Positions 53,032 to 62,360 of a stretch of 64,000 nt of DNA are shown here, one piece after another (positions within the stretch are counted from its first letter, which is position 1; each line of letters begins with the position of its first letter). The DNA is from Anaerolineae bacterium (lineage in GTDB: Bacteria > Chloroflexota > Anaerolineae > DUEN01): positions 1-64,000 of the forward strand of contig JANXBS010000009.1 of the NCBI GenBank assembly GCA_025060615.1, written 5' to 3'. Made by a program: the position numbers and the translations under genes. The notes under the pieces were generated by a model that saw only the letters and a list, made by a program, of their open reading frames with translations, ran no database searches and was not told the origin of the DNA.

Positions 53032-54609
53032 TCACAGCCCACGCATCAGAGCCGTCGTCGCTCGATTGAAAAGCTCCAGGATCGGCGTCGGATAAATGCC
53101 GAACAGGATCATGAAGGCCACTAGCGGCCATAGGGTCACCTTCTCGAACGTCAACATGTCCACCGGCTCATGCGATTCATTGCCGTCGGCCAGGTTGGTC
53201 CAATGGGCGATCTTGTGTGGGTCGTACTCGCCTAAGAACACGCTTTGGATGATCCGCCACAGGATATAGGCCGCCGTGACGACGATGCCGATCACCCCGA
53301 TCGCCGCCCATACGCGCACGATGTCAAAAGCGCCCCGGAACACGAAGAATTCGCCCCAGAAGCCCGCTAGCCCTGGCAACCCCAGCGAAGCGAACCCGGT
53401 AACCATCATGATACCATAGAAATACGGCAATTTAGCGCTCAACCCCCCGAACTGTTCGAGGTCTCGCGTGTGGGCGCGCTCGTAGATCACGCCTACCAGG
53501 AAAAAGAGCCCGCCTGTGATAATCCCGTGATTGAACATCTGCAAGGCCGCCCCGTTGAGCGCCATCGCCGCGCTATCCACGATGCCAGGGCGGTCCAGCC
53601 CGATGGCAAAGGCCGCTGCGCCGACCCCCAGCATCACATACCCCATGTGGCTCACCGAGGAGTACGCGATGAGCCGTTTGAGATCGGTTTGGGCCATGCA
53701 TACGAAGGCTCCGTACACGATGGAAATCACACCCAGCGCCACCATTACTGGCGCCCATCGGCTGGCAGCCTCAGGAAAGACAGGCAGGCTGATACGGATT
53801 AGGCCATATGCGCCCAACTTCAGCAGGATGCCGGCCAGGACGACGGAGCCGGCCGTCGGCGCAGCCGTGTGCGCATCGGGCAACCAGGTGTGAAACGGCC
53901 AAGTTGGTACTTTGATGGCGAACGCCAGGGTAAACCCCCAAAACGCCAGGCTGGCCAGGGTCAGGTTGCCAGCAAACGGGCGCAATTGAGCAGCCTGTAC
54001 GATGTCAAAAGTACCGGTGTCAAGATACACCCCCAGGATCGCCAGCAGCATCGCCACCGAGCCGGCCAGCGTGTACAGGAAGAACTTGATCGCCGAATAG
54101 TGGGGCCGATCCCTCTCCTGTCCCCAAATGCCGATCAAGAAATACATCGGCACCAGGCCGATCTCCCAGAACACATAGAACAGGACGAAGTCAAGCGCCA
54201 CGAAGACGCCGATCATACCCGTTTCCAGCAGCAAGAAGAGCAGGAAGAACTCGCGCACCCGGTGTTTGATTACCCATGCCGAGTAATACAGCCCCAGGGT
54301 GGTCAACAGCGTCGTCAGAAACACCAACGGCACACTCAAGCCGTCCACCCCAAGATGGTAAGTAACTCCCAGGGTTGGGATCCAGTTGTAGATCTCTTCG
54401 AATTGAAAGCCGCCGGCGTCCCGGTCATAAGCGAACCAGAGGTAGATCGCCAACACCAGGGGCACCAGGCTGATCAAGACGGAGAGGCGACGGATGAAGT
54501 CGTCCTCCCTTGCCTTATCCCAGCCCAGCCATCGCCTCCAGGGCAGCAGACAAAGGACTGCCCCTACTAGCGGCATGAAGGTGATCACCGTCAGGATCGG
54601 ATAATTCAT
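53032..54609 (-). CDS. nuoM: NADH-quinone oxidoreductase subunit M
   Basis: A 525-residue, 14-helix antiporter-like subunit. LFYVFWEIGLVPMYFLIGIWG carries the conserved glutamate, TWPFHTWLPDAHTAAPTAGS and AYSSVSHMGYVMLG are typical. A GTG immediately before the ATG could also be the start; GGAGGGG fits either. It lies 31 bp after nuoL. Confidence 0.96.
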   Translation of the reverse strand: MNYPILTVITFMPLVGAVLCLLPWRRWLGWDKAREDDFIRRLSVLISLVPLVLAIYLWFAYDRDAGGFQFEEIYNWIPTLGVTYHLGVDGLSVPLVFLTTLLTTLGLYYSAWVIKHRVREFFLLFLLLETGMIGVFVALDFVLFYVFWEIGLVPMYFLIGIWGQERDRPHYSAIKFFLYTLAGSVAMLLAILGVYLDTGTFDIVQAAQLRPFAGNLTLASLAFWGFTLAFAIKVPTWPFHTWLPDAHTAAPTAGSVVLAGILLKLGAYGLIRISLPVFPEAASRWAPVMVALGVISIVYGAFVCMAQTDLKRLIAYSSVSHMGYVMLGVGAAAFAIGLDRPGIVDSAAMALNGAALQMFNHGIITGGLFFLVGVIYERAHTRDLEQFGGLSAKLPYFYGIMMVTGFASLGLPGLAGFWGEFFVFRGAFDIVRVWAAIGVIGIVVTAAYILWRIIQSVFLGEYDPHKIAHWTNLADGNESHEPVDMLTFEKVTLWPLVAFMILFGIYPTPILELFNRATTALMRGL

Positions 54610-54643
54610 CACGAAGTTCCCCTCCGAGCGAAGTCTCCTTTGC

Positions 54644-56878
54644 CTAGAAACCGGGCATAGTATACACCGCCAGCAATACTAGGACGACGATCAACATGAC
54701 TACCAGGTAATTCTGGACACGCCCGGTCTGGATCAACCGCAGAAAGGCCCCCAGCGCGTTGCTCACATGTCCTACTGCGTTCACCAGGCCGTCAACGATC
54801 GGCTCATCGAACAGATAGCGTAACCCCTGAGCCAACCCACGCCCCCAGCGTCCCACTAGGTTCACCAGTGGGTCGATCACCCACTGCTGATCTATCCGAA
54901 ACAGGACATCAGCCAACCACCGAGCAAAGCGCACCACTGTCGCTGCATACAGCTCGTCGAAGTAATATTTGTTACGTAACACGACGTAAAAACGTCCCAG
55001 CAGCCGCTCCAACGGATCCGGCTCCTCAGGAGTGGTGATCGGCCGCACGCCATACACCACCCACGCTAGCGCCAACCCTCCCAATGCCACTAGCACGGAA
55101 ACGCTAATCGGAACCGGATCGAAAGGTGGGGGCACAGCTTTGATATGCAATGCCTTGGCCAGGCTCCCGATAAAGTGATGGAACGGGTTCCCCAACAGCT
55201 CACCCAAGCCAGGGAAACTCTCCGGAATGCCCACCCATCCGCCAGCGATGGCGAAGGCGGCCAGCACGACCAACGGAAACGTCATCGTCCGATCGCTCTC
55301 GTGAGCGTGGCGAGCGGCCTCGGTACGCGGCGGCCCGAAGAAGACCAGGAAGATCTGCCGGCCGGTATAGAAGGCCGTTAGCAGAGCTGCCAACGCCAAC
55401 GTCCAAAAGACCATCTGATGGCCGTGCACCCAAGCGTCGGCCAGGATTTCGTCTTTTGACCAGAAGCCGGCGGTCACCAACGGGAAGCCGGACAATGCTA
55501 GCCCGCCCGCGATGAACGTCAGCGCCGTGACGGGCATTTTGTGAAACAGCCCTCCCATGTAGCGCATATCGTTCGCATCGAAGACCTGCGGGCTATGTGT
55601 CCCGTGATGGACAATCTCATGCGCTTGCCCTCCGTGCCCTGCCGTCTCACCGTGGTGCGCGGCGTGGTGCCCATGCTCAACGCCGTGGATCACGCTACCG
55701 GATCCTAGAAATAAGAGCGCCTTGAAGAAGGCGTGGGTCAGCAGGTGGAAGGCAGCTGCCACATAGGCGCCGATTCCCAGCGCAGCAAACATGTAGCCGA
55801 GCTGAGAGATGGTGGAATACGCCAGCACCCGCTTGATGTCGTTCTGGGCCAGGGCGATGCTGGCGGCGAAGAGCGCCGTGAACGCCCCAATGAAGGCAAT
55901 AAAGGAAAGCGCCGGCCCATGTTCCACTGCCTGCATCAGCGGGAACATGCGGAGGACTAGATACACACCGGCTGACACCATCGTGGCCGCATGGATCAGC
56001 GCTGAAACGGGCGTGGGCCCCTCCATTGCGTCTGGCAACCACACGTGGAGCGGGAACTGGGCACTTTTGCCGATGGCTCCCCAGAAGATGAGGACCGCCA
56101 GCAGCGTCGCCCACGGGATGGAGCCGACGAGCGGAAGGTCCACCGTGGTCGTCGCCAGCCGCTCCAGGTTAGCAGGAGTGAAGAGATCGGCAAAGGCCAG
56201 CGAGCCAGATTGGGCGTACAGCAGGGCCATCCCCGCGAACATGATCGCATCACCGATGCGGGTGGTCAGAAACGCCTTCACGCCTGCCTGCTTGGGGGTG
56301 ATCCGACGGGGGTCCGGATACGAGCGGGCAAACCAGAACCCGATGAGCAGATACGAACAGAGGCCCATGATCTCCCAGAAGATGAAGAGCATGAGCAGGT
56401 TCTCCGCCACCACCAGCCCCAACATTCCGCAAGCGAAGAGGGAGATATAAGCGAAGAAACGGCTAGCCAGTGGATCCACATGTCCCGGCGCGGCAGGCAC
56501 CCCTCGCCGGCCAGCTGGATCCTCTACACGGCCGATCCCCATGTACCCCACTGAGTAGATGAAAATCATCAGGCAAACGAACGGGACCATGAACAGCATG
56601 GCCGCGGTCAGCGGGTCTACCGTCACGCCCATGGTGAGCATTGTCGAGCCGGCCGGCAGCCAATCATATGCCAGGCGGAAAGGATGCTTGCCCAGCTCCG
56701 GCGTGACCACGCTCGCCAGGAACACCCACCAGCCCAACACCCATGAAACGGCGACCCCTGCGACAGCGATCATCGCGCTGAGCCGTTTGTTGGCATTGGT
56801 CGCCAGGACGATCAGGGCAAAAGCTAGCAAAGGCGGGATGGGGATCAGCCAAGACAGGTTAAACGCGATTTCGCCCAT
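54644..56878 (-). CDS. nuoL: NADH-quinone oxidoreductase subunit L
   Basis: A 744-residue pump subunit with the long lateral helix at its C-terminus. FIFWEIMGLCSYLLIGFW, PLHVWLPDAMEGPTPVSALIHAATMV and LAYSTISQLGYM are standard. A histidine-rich insert (11 His in about 34 residues, encoded near 55590-55690) sits between the helix ending GSGSVIHG and DMRYMGGL. Most NuoL proteins have only a short loop there. GAGGTG precedes the ATG. Confidence 0.95.
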   Translation of the reverse strand: MGEIAFNLSWLIPIPPLLAFALIVLATNANKRLSAMIAVAGVAVSWVLGWWVFLASVVTPELGKHPFRLAYDWLPAGSTMLTMGVTVDPLTAAMLFMVPFVCLMIFIYSVGYMGIGRVEDPAGRRGVPAAPGHVDPLASRFFAYISLFACGMLGLVVAENLLMLFIFWEIMGLCSYLLIGFWFARSYPDPRRITPKQAGVKAFLTTRIGDAIMFAGMALLYAQSGSLAFADLFTPANLERLATTTVDLPLVGSIPWATLLAVLIFWGAIGKSAQFPLHVWLPDAMEGPTPVSALIHAATMVSAGVYLVLRMFPLMQAVEHGPALSFIAFIGAFTALFAASIALAQNDIKRVLAYSTISQLGYMFAALGIGAYVAAAFHLLTHAFFKALLFLGSGSVIHGVEHGHHAAHHGETAGHGGQAHEIVHHGTHSPQVFDANDMRYMGGLFHKMPVTALTFIAGGLALSGFPLVTAGFWSKDEILADAWVHGHQMVFWTLALAALLTAFYTGRQIFLVFFGPPRTEAARHAHESDRTMTFPLVVLAAFAIAGGWVGIPESFPGLGELLGNPFHHFIGSLAKALHIKAVPPPFDPVPISVSVLVALGGLALAWVVYGVRPITTPEEPDPLERLLGRFYVVLRNKYYFDELYAATVVRFARWLADVLFRIDQQWVIDPLVNLVGRWGRGLAQGLRYLFDEPIVDGLVNAVGHVSNALGAFLRLIQTGRVQNYLVVMLIVVLVLLAVYTMPGF

Positions 56879-56925
56879 CGATCACCTCATCAAAAACGGC
56901 TCTGCGAATGGCATTCGCCAATTGG

Positions 56926-57234
56926 CTATCCTCGGAGGATGTCGAGCTCTTCGACATGCACCGTCCGTCGCATACGGTAGGCAGCAATGATGAGCGCTAG
57001 CCCTACAGCCGCCTCCGCCGCCGCCACCGTGATCACGATGATCGCGAACATCTGACCCGACAAGTCAGCAGGCTGCACGTAACGCCAGAACGCCACCAAG
57101 TTCAAATTGACGGCGTTGAGCATTAGCTCAACTCCCATCAGGACGGCGATCGCGTTGCGGCGCGCTAGCACGCCGTACACGCCGATGGAAAACAATGCCG
57201 CGGCGACGATCAGATACCAGGTGAGCGGGATCAT
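56926..57234 (-). CDS. nuoK: NADH-quinone oxidoreductase subunit K
   Basis: A 102-residue, three-helix subunit. The conserved membrane glutamates are in [14 protein letters not shown] and [12 protein letters not shown]. It starts 6 bp after nuoJ, with an AAGGAG site nine bases upstream. Confidence 0.95.
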   Translation of the reverse strand: MIPLTWYLIVAAALFSIGVYGVLARRNAIAVLMGVELMLNAVNLNLVAFWRYVQPADLSGQMFAIIVITVAAAEAAVGLALIIAAYRMRRTVHVEELDILRG

Positions 57235-57240
57235 GGCCTC

Positions 57241-57732
57241 CTACTCCTTCTCACGGGCGATGAGGATGGCCCCGATCAATGCCACCACCAACAGCACAGA
57301 TGCCACCTCAAATGGGATCACATACGGCCCCATAAAGGCCCGTCCCAGCCCCGCCAAGATGTCCGCGGCCGGCTTCGCCTCGGTGACGGGCCAGACGATC
57401 TGCTGGATTAGGGCGGTCAGCACGGCGAACAGCGCCAGCGCGCCAATAGCCACCAGAAGCCATTGGTCGTTCATAGGGCTGGCCACATCGCGAAGGCCGC
57501 CACGGCTGAGCATGATGGCGAATACGATCAGGGTGGCGATCGCGCCGACGTAGATCAGGACCTGCACGACTGCTAGAAACTCCGCCTCCAACAGGATGTA
57601 GAGAGCAGCGATCCCAAAGAAGGAAGCGGTGAGAAACAATGCGCTATGGAACAGATTGCGAGAGGTCACCACTAGAAGCGCGGCGCCTAGCGTGGCCGCG
57701 CTGACGAGGAGGAAGATCACCTGAAGTAGCAT
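57241..57732 (-). CDS. nuoJ: NADH-quinone oxidoreductase subunit J
   Basis: A 163-residue, five-helix subunit. ALFLTASFFGIAALYILLEAEFLAVVQVLIYVGAIATL, in parts, is the family hallmark with the pi-bulge helix. AAGGAG precedes the ATG. It begins 32 bp after nuoH with no nuoI between them. Confidence 0.94.
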   Translation of the reverse strand: MLLQVIFLLVSAATLGAALLVVTSRNLFHSALFLTASFFGIAALYILLEAEFLAVVQVLIYVGAIATLIVFAIMLSRGGLRDVASPMNDQWLLVAIGALALFAVLTALIQQIVWPVTEAKPAADILAGLGRAFMGPYVIPFEVASVLLVVALIGAILIAREKE

Positions 57733-57764
57733 GCAAAGCGCTCCTTGTGGGAAGGTTCAGCCAC

Positions 57765-58934
57765 TCAGGTAGCGGCCATGCGCCGCCGTTCCACGCTTAA
57801 GCGAAGCCCACGCCCGATCAGCCCTAGCCCAATCAAAAGCAGAGCCAAGTTAGCGCCAAAGAGCACCAGCGATTGCACTGGCAAGGGGAGTGGAAGCTTG
57901 ACCAGAAGGGCCACCAGCAATAAGTTCGCCAGCGCCCCCGGGACCAACACTTTCCAGGCCAGGGCCATCAGTTGGTCAATGCGCACGCGCGGGAAAGTGC
58001 CGCGGAACCATGTGAACAGCGTATAGACCACCAACACCTTAACGACGAAGTAAGCCACCCCCAGCACAGGGACGTTGCCGACAAAGGGGCCTTGCCAGCC
58101 TCCTAGGAACAGCGTAGTAGCGATCGCAGACAAGGTGAAGGTGTTCATGAACTCGGCTAGGAAGAACCAGGCGAACTTCATCCCGCTATACTCGATATGG
58201 AACCCGGCCACCAGCTCCGATTCCGCCTCGATGAGATCGAACGGCGAGCGACCGGTCTCCGCCACGGCGCTGATCAGGTAAATAAGGAAAGCCGTAGGCA
58301 TCAAGAAGATGAACCAGCGACCGCCTGACTGCGCCTGGACGATTCCCTGCATAGAGAGGGTGCCAGCCAGTAACACTGCGCTGAGCATCGCCAGCACCAT
58401 GGGGATCTCGTAGCTCAGCAACTGCGCCACCACGCGAAAGCCACCCAGCAACGCGTATTTGTTGTTGGATCCCCATCCCGCCATTAGGATCGCCATGCTG
58501 CCGACGGAGCCCAGTGCCACCACATATAGTACCCCCACGTTGAGATCCTCGCCGATAAGCCCGGCGCCGAAGGGGATCACGGCCAAGAGCATGACTGCGG
58601 CGAAAACCGATAACACCGGGGCTAGGTTGTAGGTCCACCAGTCAGCGCCGGCCGGCGTGATGTCCTCCTTAATGAGCAGCTTCATGGCATCGGCTGGGGT
58701 CTGAAGCAGGCCCGCCGGCCCCGCCCGATTCGGCCCTAGGCGATCCTGCATTCGAGCGATCACCTTGCGCTCATACCAGATGGCGAACAGGACCACGTTC
58801 AGTCCGATCAAGAGCAAGATGACCGCTACTAGCACATCGTTGATCAGCGTGACGGCCCACTCTGGCAGAAAGCCGCTCAGCCAGCGAATGAACGCAGCGC
58901 CGACATTGCGGAACAGATCAGCGACGAAGTCCAT
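57765..58934 (-). CDS. nuoH: NADH-quinone oxidoreductase subunit H
   Basis: A 389-residue membrane subunit at the quinone channel. [26 protein letters not shown] and [30 protein letters not shown] are the signatures. The start at 58934 follows GAGGCGAG; a GTG five codons earlier is possible. It comes 39 bp after nuoA, where nuoB, nuoC and nuoD would normally lie. Confidence 0.96.
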   Translation of the reverse strand: MDFVADLFRNVGAAFIRWLSGFLPEWAVTLINDVLVAVILLLIGLNVVLFAIWYERKVIARMQDRLGPNRAGPAGLLQTPADAMKLLIKEDITPAGADWWTYNLAPVLSVFAAVMLLAVIPFGAGLIGEDLNVGVLYVVALGSVGSMAILMAGWGSNNKYALLGGFRVVAQLLSYEIPMVLAMLSAVLLAGTLSMQGIVQAQSGGRWFIFLMPTAFLIYLISAVAETGRSPFDLIEAESELVAGFHIEYSGMKFAWFFLAEFMNTFTLSAIATTLFLGGWQGPFVGNVPVLGVAYFVVKVLVVYTLFTWFRGTFPRVRIDQLMALAWKVLVPGALANLLLVALLVKLPLPLPVQSLVLFGANLALLLIGLGLIGRGLRLSVERRRMAAT

Positions 58935-58973
58935 GGTATCTCGCCTCACACAGCGACTGAGACCCGTCGGGTG

Positions 58974-59330
58974 TTACTGCCACTCTAAGGCGCCTTTGCG
59001 CCAGGCATAGAGCAACCCGCCGAGCAAGATCAAGATAAACAGAGCAGCCTCCACTAACGCATAGAGGCCCAACTGGTGATAGGCCACCGCCCAGGGGAAT
59101 AGAAATATCGCCTCGACATCGAATATCACGAAGATTAGGGCGAAGAGGTAATATTGGGCCTTAAATTGGACCCAAGTATCACCGATGGTCTCGATCCCAC
59201 ACTCGTACGCCTCGTTTTTGATCGGGTTGGGCTTTTTCGGGCTTACCAGCCAGGCGGCTAGCAGCCCTACCACCGCAAAGCCAAGGGCGACAATGGAGAG
59301 GACACCAATGAAGGCGTAACTATTGAGCAC
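58974..59330 (-). CDS. nuoA: NADH-quinone oxidoreductase subunit A
   Basis: A 118-residue, three-helix subunit. [44 protein letters not shown], read in parts, is diagnostic. A GTG two codons earlier lies on the AGGAGG site, so the second GTG at 59330 is preferred. It is the first gene of the membrane-arm operon. Confidence 0.95.
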   Translation of the reverse strand: MLNSYAFIGVLSIVALGFAVVGLLAAWLVSPKKPNPIKNEAYECGIETIGDTWVQFKAQYYLFALIFVIFDVEAIFLFPWAVAYHQLGLYALVEAALFILILLGGLLYAWRKGALEWQ

Positions 59331-59648
59331 TAGCACCCTCCTATCCTATTGTGGCGATTCGTACAAACGAAATGATAACAAAGACAGCCCGGCCCTTCAT
59401 GTTCGCTAGCGTACAATCTATCCCGACAGGGGCATCATAGGCCACCTCTTAGGCATGAGAGGATGACGATAGTTTTAGCAATATAATTAGGTTATGCAAT
59501 AAAACTGTACAATTTTTTCTTTCTAATCATTATAAATTAGGAAAAGCTCCCTTGATTTTAGCACAGGAGCTAGAACCGCGCAAAACCTTGAGGTGGGAAT
59601 AGAAGGCCGAGGTGATCCTATTCCTAAGGAAGGCCTACTGTATCGAGG
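59331..59648. other. AT-rich intergenic region upstream of nuoA
   Basis: This stretch of about 320 bp is clearly richer in A and T than the flanks (59460-59570 above all). It must hold the nuoA promoter and the end of the MBL transcript. A TATCAT box on the minus strand near 59390 is a weak promoter candidate, and GGAATAG/CTATTCC with repeated GAAGGCC blocks lie at 59595-59640. No gene was recognised. Confidence 0.4.
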
Positions 59649-60545
59649 TCACCTAATCAAATGCCACAGCGCCCGGTTGTCTCTCACCTCTACTGTCACC
59701 TCACCGGCAGCCTGCAGAGCGCTCAGGCAGGCGTGGATCGTCGTAAAGGTGAGGTAGTAGACGGCAAGCGTCGAGATGGAGATCCCCATCGTCTCGGTTA
59801 CTGTCGCCAGCACCCCCTCCGCGGCGATAGGCTCACGTAGGGCAGCGCGCACATGCTCACGGATGGCCTGGATCCGTTGAAGGTTCAGCTCGGCCACTGA
59901 AGTGATGTCTGTAATGGCAGAGCCATGTCCCGGCACGAACCAGGTGAAACAGCCATTCAGCGCCGCCAGCCGCTCCAGGCTTTCCTGCGCCCGTGTGATA
60001 TCCACATAGAAAGGGATGCCATACTTTTCAAGCACGGCGGGCTGAAAAAAGGCATCCCCGGCGAAGCAGACATCGTTGTGGGCGATCATCATCTGGTTCT
60101 GGGCGTGACCTGGCATTGGGATCGCCTCAATGGCAAAGCCGGCAAGGATTTGGGGGCCTGGCTCGATGCGCCCATCTACCGGACAGCTCGGCGCGAGGAT
60201 GAACTTGTGTCGCAACTCAGCGGGTGGCTGCGCACCGGAGAAGAGGTAGTAAGCCTCCAGCTCCGGATTTTCCACGATTGCGGCCTCAAAGGCCGGCGCG
60301 TAGACCATTGCACCGGTCCGCCGTTTGATCTCCGCTGCGCCGCCGAAGTGATCGGCATGGGCATGGGTGATCGCCACCGCCGTGATCCGTATTCCTAACT
60401 CCTCCGCGGCGCGCACCACTCGTCGTCCGGCATCTCGATCGAGACCAGCATCAACTGCCAGTGCTCGTGAGCCATCCACGATCAGGCCAACATTCGTGCC
60501 GCCCTGCAATTGGTAAACCGATTCAGCGAGCCGGATCAAGTCCAT
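59649..60545 (-). CDS. MBL-fold metallo-hydrolase
   Basis: A 298-residue metallo-beta-lactamase-fold enzyme. The metal motif is ITHAHADHFGG, with MPGHAQNQM, CFAGDAFF and VPGHG supplying the other ligands. A C-terminal helical region of about 80 residues could aid dimerisation or DNA-like wing binding (STLAVYYLTFTTIHACLSAL). The substrate is unknown. It follows the liv genes upstream on the same strand by 42 bp, so it may be the last gene of that transcript. Confidence 0.85.
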   Translation of the reverse strand: MDLIRLAESVYQLQGGTNVGLIVDGSRALAVDAGLDRDAGRRVVRAAEELGIRITAVAITHAHADHFGGAAEIKRRTGAMVYAPAFEAAIVENPELEAYYLFSGAQPPAELRHKFILAPSCPVDGRIEPGPQILAGFAIEAIPMPGHAQNQMMIAHNDVCFAGDAFFQPAVLEKYGIPFYVDITRAQESLERLAALNGCFTWFVPGHGSAITDITSVAELNLQRIQAIREHVRAALREPIAAEGVLATVTETMGISISTLAVYYLTFTTIHACLSALQAAGEVTVEVRDNRALWHLIR

Positions 60546-60587
60546 AGAGCGACATGTCTACCCAGGGGTGGCGCGGCGCGGGAGTTT

Positions 60588-61301
60588 TTAGCGCCCTCCC
60601 AGGTACGCTTCGATCACCAACGGGTTGTGAAGCAGCTCTTGCGCCGAGCCTTCCAAGACGACACGTCCTGTCTCCAGTACGTACCCACGATGAGCCACCG
60701 ACAACGCCATGAGAGCGTTCTGCTCCACCAACAGGATGCTCACCCCTTGGGAGTTGATATCCTGAATGATCGAGAAGATCTCCTCCACCAAAATCGGCGC
60801 TAACCCCATAGATGGCTCATCCAGCAACAGCAAACGGGGCTGAGCCATCAGCGCCCGTCCGATCGCCAACATCTGCTGTTCGCCACCAGAAAGGGTGCCG
60901 CCGAGCTGATGTCTTCGCTCTTTTAGGCGAGGGAAGACGGTGAAGACGAAGTCCATACGCTGGGCGATCTCAGCCCGATCCTTAACGGTGTAGGCGCCCA
61001 TCTCCAGGTTCTCGGTCACCGTCAGACGCCCAAAGATGCGACGCCCTTCAGGCACCTGTACAACGCCCTTGGCGACGATCTCGTGGGGTGGACAAGTGCT
61101 CAGCTCCTCCCCCGCTAGGCGCACGTGTCCCTGGCGTGGCCGCAACACACCGCTGATCGTCCGCAACGTCGTCGTCTTGCCCGCGCCGTTGGCCCCAATC
61201 AGGGTGACGATCTCTCCCGGCTCGATGGTAAACGAAACGCCCTTAAGGGCGTGGATATTGCCGTAATAAGTGTGTACGCGATCTACTTCCAAAATAGCCA
61301 T
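60588..61301 (-). CDS. livF: Branched-chain amino acid ABC transporter ATPase LivF
   Basis: A 237-residue ATPase. Walker A is GANGAGKTT, the signature LSGGEQQMLAIGRAL, and Walker B LLLLDEPSMGLAP. These match LivF. The start at 61301 follows AGGAAG; an in-frame extension of 64 codons upstream is not supported. It works with LivG, LivM and the unseen LivH and binding protein. Confidence 0.93.
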   Translation of the reverse strand: MAILEVDRVHTYYGNIHALKGVSFTIEPGEIVTLIGANGAGKTTTLRTISGVLRPRQGHVRLAGEELSTCPPHEIVAKGVVQVPEGRRIFGRLTVTENLEMGAYTVKDRAEIAQRMDFVFTVFPRLKERRHQLGGTLSGGEQQMLAIGRALMAQPRLLLLDEPSMGLAPILVEEIFSIIQDINSQGVSILLVEQNALMALSVAHRGYVLETGRVVLEGSAQELLHNPLVIEAYLGGR

Positions 61302-61503
61302 AGGATGATTCTTCCTTGAAGGGGGTCCGGCTCTTTTACAAGGGTCGGCTGTTCGCCAGTGGCCTAGATGTGAATGTCCAGGCTGAAATCCAGCCCCCAA
61401 AGGAGGTTTTTTACCCTCTTCGCTTGACAACTTATCGTCGGGTGAACGGACGCTACAAAAATCTGCTTCTGAAAGGTTCCGGCTCTTCCCCACCTCTCAG
61501 GAC

Positions 61504-62316
61504 CTATCCTGCCGCTGTTGGCGCTGGCTGGCCTGGTATGGAGGCGGCCATGCCGCGCCCGAGATAGGCCTCGATCACCTTGGGATTGTTCTGGATTTCG
61601 GCAGGGGTGCCCTCAGCAATCTTCATCCCATAGTCCAAGACGCTGATCATCTCCGAGATCCCCATGACCACACGCATTTGGTGCTCGATCAGCAGGATGG
61701 TGATGCCCAGCTCATCGCGTAGGCGTCGGATAAAAGTCATCATCTCTTGGGTCTCGAAGGGGTTCATGCCTGCCGTGGGCTCGTCCAATAAAAGCAGTTT
61801 AGGCCGGCTGGCGAGCGCGCGCGCGATCTCCAACCTGCGCTGGTCGCCATAGGGCAGGTTTTTGGCGAGCATATCCCCCTTGCCAGCTAACCCGACCAGT
61901 CGAAGCAAGCGACGAGCTTCCTCCAGAGCCATCTGCTCCTCTCGCCGCGTGGCCGGATCGCGCAGGATGCATCCCAAGAGTCCAGCTCTCATATGGGCAT
62001 GCATCCCTACCTGAATGTTCTCGATCGCGGTCATGTTCTTGAACAGGCGAATGTTTTGGTAGGTGCGAGCGATCCCCAAACGGCTGATCCGGTCGGGAGG
62101 GAGGCCGGTGATATCCATCCCATTGAGGTAAATATGTCCCTCTTCGGGCTTATAGAAACCGGTAACGCAATTGAAGAAAGTGGTTTTACCAGCGCCGTTA
62201 GGGCCAATAATACTCCAAATGGCACCTTCCGGGATTTCCAAGTCCACATTAGAGAGCGCTTCGAGCCCACCAAAGCGTTTGGTCACCTTGCGCGCTGAGA
62301 GCACAACCTTGGTCAT
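61504..62316 (-). CDS. livG: Branched-chain amino acid ABC transporter ATPase LivG
   Basis: A 270-residue ATPase with Walker A GPNGAGKTT and Walker B LLLLDEPTAGMNP. The signature is NLPYGDQRRLEIARAL, where LPYG replaces LSGG as usual in LivG. The C-terminus runs past IEAYLG into a proline/alanine-rich tail. The 202-bp gap to livF shows no clear element other than a GGCTG/CAGCC stem. Confidence 0.93.
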   Translation of the reverse strand: MTKVVLSARKVTKRFGGLEALSNVDLEIPEGAIWSIIGPNGAGKTTFFNCVTGFYKPEEGHIYLNGMDITGLPPDRISRLGIARTYQNIRLFKNMTAIENIQVGMHAHMRAGLLGCILRDPATRREEQMALEEARRLLRLVGLAGKGDMLAKNLPYGDQRRLEIARALASRPKLLLLDEPTAGMNPFETQEMMTFIRRLRDELGITILLIEHQMRVVMGISEMISVLDYGMKIAEGTPAEIQNNPKVIEAYLGRGMAASIPGQPAPTAAG

Positions 62317-62340
62317 ATCTTAGGCCCTCGTCTGTCACCT

Positions 62341-62360
62341 GCCGTTCATTGTCCGTCTGC
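62341..62360. repeat. Fragment of a dispersed repeat
   Basis: GTTCATTGTCCGTCTGC resembles the GTTGTCC/GTCCGTC units found in the first dnaN insertion. It lies between livM and livG. Confidence 0.35.

Noticed and set aside
61302-61493. 64-codon N-terminal extension of livF
   Set aside because: LivF homology starts at 61301 with a ribosome site before it. The upstream frame is low in family resemblance.
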